Below are positions 1-4,110 of a DNA stretch of 5,239 nt, one piece after another (the stretch's first letter is position 1; every line of letters starts with the position of its first letter). The position numbers and the translations under genes are program-made. Origin of the DNA: Alphaproteobacteria bacterium (GTDB lineage Bacteria > Pseudomonadota > Alphaproteobacteria > UBA6615); NCBI GenBank assembly GCA_017643325.1, contig JAEPNS010000250.1:1-5239 (forward strand), given 5' to 3'. The notes beneath the pieces are model-generated. The model was not told the origin of the DNA, searched no databases, and saw only the letters and a program-made list of their open reading frames with translations.

Positions 1-4
1 GACT

Positions 5-104
5 GTCATGCCCGCACTTGTTGCGGGCATCCACGTCCTTCGGTTCCCTGTATGTCGGGGTGTGACACGCTGACGTGGATGGCCGGAACAAGTCCGGCCA
101 TGAC
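5..104. repeat. Bipartite palindromic dispersed repeat with a hairpin in each arm
   Basis: Two 33-bp arms (5-37 and 72-104) are inverted copies of each other, matching at 29 of 33 positions, separated by 34 bp. Each arm carries its own hairpin. In the left arm 8-15 pairs with 23-30 (8 bp, 7-nt loop); in the right arm 79-87 pairs with 93-101 (9 bp, 5-nt loop). The inner ends ATCCACGTC (29-37) and GACGTGGAT (72-80) are perfect complements. Read as protein on the minus strand, the right arm gives VMAGLVPAIHV, a string I recognise from many spurious small ORFs called in alphaproteobacterial genomes. I therefore read this as a REP/BIME- or MITE-like dispersed element. No transposase is present in the window and the copy number cannot be seen from here. 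Confidence 0.85.
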
Positions 105-117
105 GCAGTAGTGGGAG

Positions 118-142
118 GGGCGGGTCCTGCACCCGCCCTTTT
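118..142 (+). terminator. Rho-independent terminator
   Basis: GGGCGGGT (118-125) pairs perfectly with ACCCGCCC (131-138) across a 5-nt loop CCTGC, followed at once by TTTT (139-142) and then CGTTT. A GC-rich 8-bp stem with a T tract on the plus strand is the classical intrinsic terminator. There is no T tract on the other side, so it works for plus-strand transcription only. It would stop a transcript entering from a gene left of the window and insulate the gene at 202. Confidence 0.75.
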
Positions 143-145
143 CGT

Positions 146-173
146 TTGCGGCAAGTGCCGATAGTCTTATACA
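146..173 (+). promoter_or_regulatory. Candidate sigma-70-type promoter for the racemase-family gene
   Basis: TTGCGG (146-151) and TATACA (168-173) are separated by 16 bp, matching 3/6 and 4/6 of the sigma-70 consensus hexamers. Transcription would begin near 180, giving a leader of roughly 22 nt that contains the SD GGAGG (191-195) ahead of the ATG at 202. The position just after the terminator at 118-142 fits an independently transcribed gene. The hexamer matches are weak, so this is tentative. Confidence 0.35.
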
Positions 174-177
174 AGAC
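164..177. promoter_or_regulatory. Dyad operator candidate over the -10 element
   Basis: GTCTT (164-168) and AAGAC (173-177) are perfect complements flanking ATAC, giving the imperfect palindrome GTCTTATACAAGAC. It covers the proposed -10 box, which is where a repressor would act. The TATACAAG core resembles operators of GntR-type (FCD-domain) regulators, which often read TTGTATACAA. No such regulator gene lies in the window, so the link to that family is inference. Confidence 0.3.
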
Positions 178-201
178 CATCGCACGCACCGGAGGAACCC
201 C

Positions 202-1098
202 ATGAGCGCCGTCGAACAGCTTCCCGAGGCCGAGACCTCGAAATACCGTTTTCTCCTGATCCCGCCGTTCCGACTGCCGGGCGATACGAAGTGGGGCTAC
301 CAGACGCTGCATCTGGACGGCGAACTGCCGAAGCTGGAACGGCTGATGAACGCCGACATGGTCGAACCCTATCTCGAGGGCATCGACTGGGACCTGCACC
401 CGGGCGCCGAGGCGACCTACGGCGACTGGCCGGTGGAAACGCGCGAGGAATTCACCTACGCGGCCGACGCGCGGCTGAAGAACATCCGCGTCGCCTGCGA
501 GAGCGGCAAGTACAACGGCATCGTGCTGCTGGGGGGCGGCGAGCCGGGCTTCCTGGAGGCCCGCGAGATGTGCCGCAACTACGGCATCGTCTGCACCGCC
601 AACGCGCATTCGCAGATGTATCTGGCGACCACGCTGGGCAACAAGTTCACGGTCATCGACATTGCCGGCGTCCACAACGTCTACTACCGGGACCTGATCT
701 ACCAGCACCAGCTGCAGGACCGCTGCGCCTCGATCCGCAATATCGGCATGCGGCTGCCGCGGCCGGGCGCTGAGGACGGCCCGCAGCTGCGCGAGGAGCG
801 GCGCAAGGCGCTGGCCGGCGAGCCGTCGCTCGCCGTCGACAACGCCATCAAGCAGGCCGAGCAGGCGATCCTCGATGACGGTGCGGAGGTGATCACGCTG
901 GGCTGCTCGGGCGTGTTCTGGCTCAAGCCCTTCATCGAGAAAGGGCTTGCCGAGCGCGGCTGGGAGGTGCCGGTGCTGGAGGGCTACACCGCCTCGATCA
1001 TGCTGGCCAAGCTGATGATCGACCTGGGCGTCAACGCCTCGGGTATCACCTATATGACCGACCACCCCAAGCGGCTGCCGAACAAGATCGTCGTCTGA
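202..1098 (+). CDS. Asp/Glu/hydantoin racemase-superfamily protein, single-cysteine variant
   Basis: A 298-residue cytoplasmic protein with no signal peptide or membrane segment. The ATG at 202 follows the SD GGAGG (191-195) by 6 nt. The fold is indicated by two half-site motifs: NGIVLLGGGEPGF (about residues 105-117), matching the family's first-cysteine loop of the ACFGDPG type, and EVITLGCSGVFWL (229-241), matching the second-cysteine loop. Racemases of this superfamily use two cysteines as opposed acid/base residues. Here the second is kept (C235) but the first position is glycine (G111). Arylmalonate decarboxylase, also of this fold, likewise has one cysteine, so a decarboxylase, isomerase or non-racemising activity is possible. 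At 298 residues it is longer than usual hydantoin racemases (about 240), with extra sequence at the N terminus and at about 185-205. The gene stands alone between a terminator and the convergent LysR gene. The superfamily is sound; the reaction and substrate are unknown. Confidence 0.85.
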   Translation: MSAVEQLPEAETSKYRFLLIPPFRLPGDTKWGYQTLHLDGELPKLERLMNADMVEPYLEGIDWDLHPGAEATYGDWPVETREEFTYAADARLKNIRVACESGKYNGIVLLGGGEPGFLEAREMCRNYGIVCTANAHSQMYLATTLGNKFTVIDIAGVHNVYYRDLIYQHQLQDRCASIRNIGMRLPRPGAEDGPQLREERRKALAGEPSLAVDNAIKQAEQAILDDGAEVITLGCSGVFWLKPFIEKGLAERGWEVPVLEGYTASIMLAKLMIDLGVNASGITYMTDHPKRLPNKIVV

Positions 1099-1108
1099 GG
1101 ATGCGCGC

Positions 1109-2011
1109 CTAGTTCCGCACGCTGCCGACCTCTTCGGCCAGGAAATCGACGAAGGCGCGGGTCTTGAGTGCGAGCTCGCGCTGGGCCGGGTACAGCACGA
1201 ACACGGCCGCTTCCTCGTATTCGAAGTCTGAAAGGATCCGCACGAGCCGCCCGGCTTCGAGATCCGGCGCCGCGAAATGCAGCGGAACCCGGACGATGCC
1301 GAGCCCCGCGACGGCGGCGTCGCGCGCGACGATCAGGCTGGTGCCGCGCAGCTGGCCGGATACGCGCACGGACGTCGCCGCGCCATCGATGTCGAAGACC
1401 CATTCGGCAATCGTCTGCGCGGCCGTGGCGACGAGGCAGTTGTGGTCGGCCAGTCCGGTCGGGTCTTCGGGCGTGCCGTGGCGGGCCAGGTAGTCCGGGC
1501 TCGCGCAGACGATCGTCGGGGTCTCCATGATCTTGCGTCCGGTCAGGCTCGAATCCGGCAGGGACACCGCGCCGCGGATCACCACGTCATAGCCGCCGCC
1601 GACGACATCGACGTAGCCGTCGGACGACGTGACGTCGAGCCGGACGTCCGGATAGCGCGCCGCGAACCGCGGCAGGAGCGGCGAGATGTACATGTGGCCG
1701 AAGGTCACCGGCATCGCGAGACGCAGCAGTCCGCGCGGCGCGGCCGTGACCGCGTTGACCGTCTCCGCGCCTTCCTCCAGCGCCGAGAGCGCGGCGACCA
1801 CGCTGGCATGGTAGGCCTGCCCGGCCTCGGTCAGGGCGAGCTGCCGCGTGGTGCGTGCGATCAGCCGCGCGCCGAGCCGCGCCTCGAGTTCCGTCATCGC
1901 CTTGCTGACGGCGGACGGCGAGAGACCAAGCCGGTCGGCTGCCGCCCGGAAACTGCCCGTTTCCGCGACCGCGTCGAACATCTCCAGGGACCGCGTCGTG
2001 GGGTGCGCCAT
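1109..2011 (-). CDS. LysR-family transcriptional regulator
   Basis: A 300-residue protein, the normal LysR length. The N-terminal winged helix-turn-helix spans about residues 5-63, with the signature GSFRAAADRLGLSPSAVSKA at 19-38 and LEARLGARLIARTTR at 42-56. The effector-binding domain begins near residue 92 (RGLLRLAMPV) and includes the PLLPRFAARYPDVRLDV stretch typical of this family. The ATG at 2011 is the only plausible start: the nearest upstream in-frame codon is a stop at 2027-2029 on the plus strand, with no in-frame ATG, GTG or TTG between, and no SD precedes it. The gene is divergent from the VOC gene (91 bp between starts), the usual arrangement for a LysR regulator and its target operon, so it probably controls the VOC-OsmC-isomerase-dehydrogenase run and itself. 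It ends 10 bp from the convergent racemase-family gene. The effector cannot be predicted. Confidence 0.95.
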   Translation of the reverse strand: MAHPTTRSLEMFDAVAETGSFRAAADRLGLSPSAVSKAMTELEARLGARLIARTTRQLALTEAGQAYHASVVAALSALEEGAETVNAVTAAPRGLLRLAMPVTFGHMYISPLLPRFAARYPDVRLDVTSSDGYVDVVGGGYDVVIRGAVSLPDSSLTGRKIMETPTIVCASPDYLARHGTPEDPTGLADHNCLVATAAQTIAEWVFDIDGAATSVRVSGQLRGTSLIVARDAAVAGLGIVRVPLHFAAPDLEAGRLVRILSDFEYEEAAVFVLYPAQRELALKTRAFVDFLAEEVGSVRN

Positions 2012-2018
2012 GAAGGTG

Positions 2019-2047
2019 AAAATATTTCATGAATAATGTGATGACAA
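2019..2047 (-). promoter_or_regulatory. Promoter of the LysR gene, probably giving a nearly leaderless mRNA
   Basis: Read on the minus strand, TTGTCA (2047-2042, 5/6 to the -35 consensus) and TATTTT (2024-2019, 4/6 to the -10 consensus) lie at the ideal 17-bp spacing. Transcription normally starts 6-8 nt after the -10, which puts the first base at about 2011-2013, on or next to the A of the LysR start codon at 2011. That agrees with the absence of any SD. The spacer contains the palindrome TTCATGAA. Confidence 0.5.
2022..2037. promoter_or_regulatory. Palindromic operator candidate in the LysR/VOC divergent region
   Basis: A perfect 8-bp palindrome, TTCATGAA (2026-2033), extends with a two-base break on each side to AT...AT at 2022-2023 and 2036-2037, so 12 of 16 positions are symmetric. 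It lies between the -35 and -10 of the proposed LysR promoter, where bound LysR would repress its own gene, as is common in this family. A half-site-like ATGAAT recurs at 2056-2061 after the first copy at 2029-2034, which may be a second contact towards the VOC gene. T2023 and A2035 fit the T-N11-A spacing, but the palindrome itself is even-length, so this is not a textbook LysR box. Confidence 0.4.
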
Positions 2048-2102
2048 CTCGATTGATGAATTTCGTTGCGGCACGCATGTTCGGCCCCAGGGAGATGGAG
2101 CC

Positions 2103-2621
2103 ATGACCGACCTCGCCACGCCCCGCGCGCTGAACCATATCGGCATCACCGTGCCCGACATCCATGCCGCGATCGACTGGTACGGCAGGGTGTTCGGGTT
2201 CCGGCGTATCATGGGCCCGCGCCGGCTGGAGGCGAAGCTGTCCGACACGGCGGAGTCCGGCCATATCCTCGGTCCGCGTTTTCGCGCGGCGCTGCAGGCG
2301 CACCTCGTGACCGCGAACGGCATCGGGCTGGAGTTGTTCCAGTTCACCGATCCCGAGGTCGAGGCGCGCGAGGACAACATGGAGTACTGGAAGGTCGGTG
2401 TGTGGCACATCTGCTTCACCGACCCCGATATCGAGGGACTGGTCGAGAAGATCGTCGCGGAGGGCGGCAAGCAGCGGACCGAGGTGTGGGAATTCGTGCC
2501 CGGCACGGACCGCAAGCTTTGCTACTGCGAAGATCCCTTCGGCAACGTGATCGAGATCTTTTCCCATACCTACGAACAGACATTCGCCAACTGGCCCAAC
2601 GAAGGCCGCGACGCAGAGTAG
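2103..2621 (+). CDS. VOC-superfamily (glyoxalase-fold) metalloenzyme
   Basis: A 172-residue cytoplasmic protein made of two beta-alpha-beta-beta-beta modules of the vicinal oxygen chelate fold. Module 1 opens with LNHIGITVPDIHAAIDWY (10-27) and ends at GLELFQF (75-81). Module 2 opens with VWHICFTDPDIEGLVEKI (100-117) and ends at DPFGNVIEIFSH (144-155). The expected metal ligands sit at the four canonical places: H12, E77, H102 and E151. The H/E/H/E set matches glyoxalase I better than methylmalonyl-CoA epimerase, which has a glutamine in the second place. Residues 40-65 form a longer linker than in small glyoxalases. The SD is AGGGAG (2089-2094), 8 nt before the ATG. It is the first gene of the run divergent from LysR. 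Lyase, isomerase and dioxygenase reactions all occur in this fold, so the substrate is open; a glutathione- or other thiol-adduct role is only one option. Confidence 0.88.
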   Translation: MTDLATPRALNHIGITVPDIHAAIDWYGRVFGFRRIMGPRRLEAKLSDTAESGHILGPRFRAALQAHLVTANGIGLELFQFTDPEVEAREDNMEYWKVGVWHICFTDPDIEGLVEKIVAEGGKQRTEVWEFVPGTDRKLCYCEDPFGNVIEIFSHTYEQTFANWPNEGRDAE

Positions 2622-2632
2622 CTAACACCAAG

Positions 2633-2695
2633 GCCTCATCCTTCGTCAGGCTCAGGATGAGGCGAAAAACCCGGCCTCATGTTGAGCCTGACGAA
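2633..2695. repeat. Intra-operon palindromic repeat with two alternative hairpins
   Basis: Two overlapping foldings are visible. Hairpin A pairs GCCTCATCC (2633-2641) with GGATGAGGC (2655-2663), a 9-bp stem with a 13-nt loop. Hairpin B pairs 2642-2663 with 2674-2695, a 22-bp stem broken only at 2655-2656 opposite 2681-2682, with the 10-nt loop GAAAAACCCG. B includes the perfect 13-bp complement TTCGTCAGGCTCA / TGAGCCTGACGAA. They share 2655-2663 as a stem strand and so exclude each other. No T tract follows, so it is not an evident intrinsic terminator. The TTCGTCAGGCTCAGGATGAGG core resembles a widely dispersed alphaproteobacterial repeat that I recall; copy number is not visible here. It is a different family from the repeat at 5-104. 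Confidence 0.8.
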
Positions 2696-2708
2696 ACATG
2701 GGGCCGCT

Positions 2709-2714
2709 GAGGAG
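2709..2714 (+). promoter_or_regulatory. Ribosome binding site fixing the OsmC gene start, followed by its own complement
   Basis: GAGGAG (2709-2714) lies 7 nt before the ATG at 2722 and selects that start. The in-frame ATG at 2698 has no SD and directly abuts the repeat, and the one at 2752 also lacks an SD. The SD is followed immediately by its complement CTCCT (2717-2721), so AGGAG-AC-CTCCT is a small inverted repeat. A GAGG/CCTC stem with a 3-nt loop could form and partly mask the site. Confidence 0.65.
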
Positions 2715-2721
2715 ACCTCCT

Positions 2722-3255
2722 ATGGCTGAAGAACTGAAGAAAACCGAAACCATGGCCGACGACGGCAAGGTGAAGACCTTCAACGTGGTCTTCGACGTCG
2801 AGGGCAAGGCCGTCGGCAAGATGCGGAACGAGATCAAGGGGCAGATGGTCGCCCCGGTGGTCGACGAGGTGTTCGAGATGGCGACGGACGAGGGTGCGGC
2901 CCACGGCGGCGACATGACGGCCCCGCCGCCGCTGGCCTATTTCTGCACCGGGTTCGTGGCCTGCCTGATGACCCAGATCCGCGCCTTCGCCAAGCGTCTG
3001 CGCGTCGAGGTCGGCGAGGTCACGGTCAAGGCCCATATCGAGTGGGAGGCCCGGGTCGAGGGCCGCAATCCCTACACCAGCCGCCCGGTGGCGTTCCGCC
3101 TCGACTGCGATCTCGATTCCGACGCCCCGTTCGAGGACCAGAAGCGCCTGCTCGACGCCGCCCAGAAGGGCTGCTTCGTGGAGGCCACGCTCGCCAACCC
3201 GATCCCGGTCAACCACCGGCTGAAGATCGACGGCGAATTCCAGGACGCCGACTGA
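2722..3255 (+). CDS. OsmC-family protein
   Basis: A 177-residue cytoplasmic protein. OsmC/Ohr-fold proteins are homodimers in which two cysteines at the dimer interface reduce organic or fatty-acid hydroperoxides. The first cysteine helix is visible as APPPLAYFCTGFVACLMTQI (67-86), with C81 in the canonical place and an extra C75 one turn earlier. The second is in AQKGCFVEATLANPIPV (147-163), with C151 as the partner. Between them, residues 93-130 form the expected beta strands (VEVGEVTVKAHIEW). It is somewhat longer than typical OsmC (about 140) because of a charged N terminus (1-20) and the segment at 40-65. The start at 2722 is set by the SD. It lies 100 bp after the VOC gene with a palindromic repeat between, and 24 bp before the isomerase gene. 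A peroxidase role is likely by family but untested; the neighbours suggest a thiol-based detoxification task. Confidence 0.85.
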   Translation: MAEELKKTETMADDGKVKTFNVVFDVEGKAVGKMRNEIKGQMVAPVVDEVFEMATDEGAAHGGDMTAPPPLAYFCTGFVACLMTQIRAFAKRLRVEVGEVTVKAHIEWEARVEGRNPYTSRPVAFRLDCDLDSDAPFEDQKRLLDAAQKGCFVEATLANPIPVNHRLKIDGEFQDAD

Positions 3256-3279
3256 CGACCTTCAGGTGGAGGCTAGGCC

Positions 3280-4065
3280 ATGAAGTTCGCGCCGAACCTC
3301 CACTTCATGTACCCGGAGCACGACTTCCGCGACAGGTTCGCCGCCGCGCGCGCGGACGGATTCGACGCGGTCGAGATCTGCTTCGCCTACGACGTCGGAC
3401 TGGACGAGGTGCGACGGGCGCTCGCGGATGCGGGCCAGCGGCTGATCTCGTTCAATTTCCCGGCGGGCGAGCTCGTACCGGGCGAAAAGCGCGGTGTTGC
3501 CTGCCTGCCGGGTCGTGAGACCGAGTACCGGGCGCAGATCGACGAAGGCCTGGAATGGGCCGCGGCGCTCGACTGCCCGCGCGGGATATCGCCGCTGTCC
3601 GGCAACATCCCCGAGGGGGCCGACCGGGTGGATTGCGAGGCGGTCTACGTCGCCAACCTGCGCGATGCGGCGCCGAAGGCGGAAGCGGCAGGGGTGACGC
3701 TGCTGGTCGAGCCGAACAACACCGAGGACCAGCCGGGCTACTTCCTGCGCTATCTCGATGAGGCGCGCCGGGCGGTCGATGCGGTGAACTCCGCGAAGGT
3801 ACGGATGCTGTTCGACAGCTATCACACGCAGATCATGGAAGGGAATCTCACCGCGCGGTTTCGCGCGCATCGCAACGTGATCGCGCATGTGCAGGTCGGC
3901 AACGTCCCGGGCCGCCACGAACCGGACCGCGGCGAGATCGACCACCGTTTCCTGTTCGCCGAGATGGCCGCGTGCGGGTACGACGGCTGGATCGCGGGCG
4001 AATACATCCCGGCGGGCGCGACGACCGAAGGCCTGGGTTGGCTGGACCGCTGGGATTTGCGCTAA
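3280..4065 (+). CDS. Hydroxypyruvate isomerase-family TIM-barrel protein
   Basis: A 261-residue protein, close to the 258 of E. coli Hyi, with the xylose isomerase-like TIM barrel. Diagnostic stretches are MKFAPNLHFMY (1-11), VTLLVEPNN (139-147), MLFDSYHTQIMEGNL (176-190), HVQVGNVPGRHEPDRGEID (203-221) and GWIAGEY...EGLGWLDRW (236-258). The expected metal ligands are E144, D179, Q205 and E241, with the two glutamates also serving as acid/base. Hyi interconverts hydroxypyruvate and tartronate semialdehyde; the related OtnI isomerises 2-oxo-tetronates, and the sequence cannot exclude it. No glyoxylate carboligase, tartronate semialdehyde reductase, OtnK or OtnC gene is in the window, so the usual partners are missing. 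The SD GGAGG (3268-3272) sits 7 nt before the ATG. It is 24 bp after the OsmC gene and 45 bp before the dehydrogenase, so co-transcription is very likely. Confidence 0.88.
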   Translation: MKFAPNLHFMYPEHDFRDRFAAARADGFDAVEICFAYDVGLDEVRRALADAGQRLISFNFPAGELVPGEKRGVACLPGRETEYRAQIDEGLEWAAALDCPRGISPLSGNIPEGADRVDCEAVYVANLRDAAPKAEAAGVTLLVEPNNTEDQPGYFLRYLDEARRAVDAVNSAKVRMLFDSYHTQIMEGNLTARFRAHRNVIAHVQVGNVPGRHEPDRGEIDHRFLFAEMAACGYDGWIAGEYIPAGATTEGLGWLDRWDLR

Positions 4066-4110
4066 GTTCCCGGCCAACGAAGAAACCACCGGGATCAAGA
4101 GGAGACGATC

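Noticed and set aside
6..203. 65-codon minus-strand open frame encoding VMAGLVPAIHV
   Set aside because: It is the translation of the palindromic repeat and the terminator, has no SD, and carries the string known from spurious small ORFs over this repeat type.
1277..2032. 251-codon plus-strand open frame opposite the LysR gene
   Set aside because: Arg/Gly/Asp-rich shadow of the LysR coding sequence with no SD and no domain signature.
2053..2081. Plus-strand promoter TTGATG-17 bp-CATGTT for the VOC gene
   Set aside because: The -10 matches only 3/6 of consensus; an alternative -10 AATAAT (2032-2037) lacks a -35. A promoter must exist here if LysR activates the operon, but I cannot place it.
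1587..2567. 326-codon minus-strand open frame spanning the LysR/VOC divergent region
   Set aside because: It overlaps the VOC gene antisense and the LysR N terminus out of frame; both of those have clear family motifs. Its ATG at 2030 is not in frame with LysR.
2066..2710. 214-codon plus-strand open frame overlapping the VOC gene
   Set aside because: Out-of-frame shadow of VOC, Arg- and Gly-rich, with no family motif; the VOC frame has all four metal ligands.
2698..2721. Upstream in-frame ATG for the OsmC gene
   Set aside because: It directly follows the repeat, has no SD, and adds an Arg/Pro-rich extension; the ATG at 2722 has GAGGAG at proper distance.
4068..4094. Inverted repeat TCCCGG / CCGGGA between the isomerase and dehydrogenase genes as a terminator
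   Set aside because: Only 6 bp with a 15-nt loop and no T tract; likely chance in GC-rich sequence, and the genes look co-transcribed.
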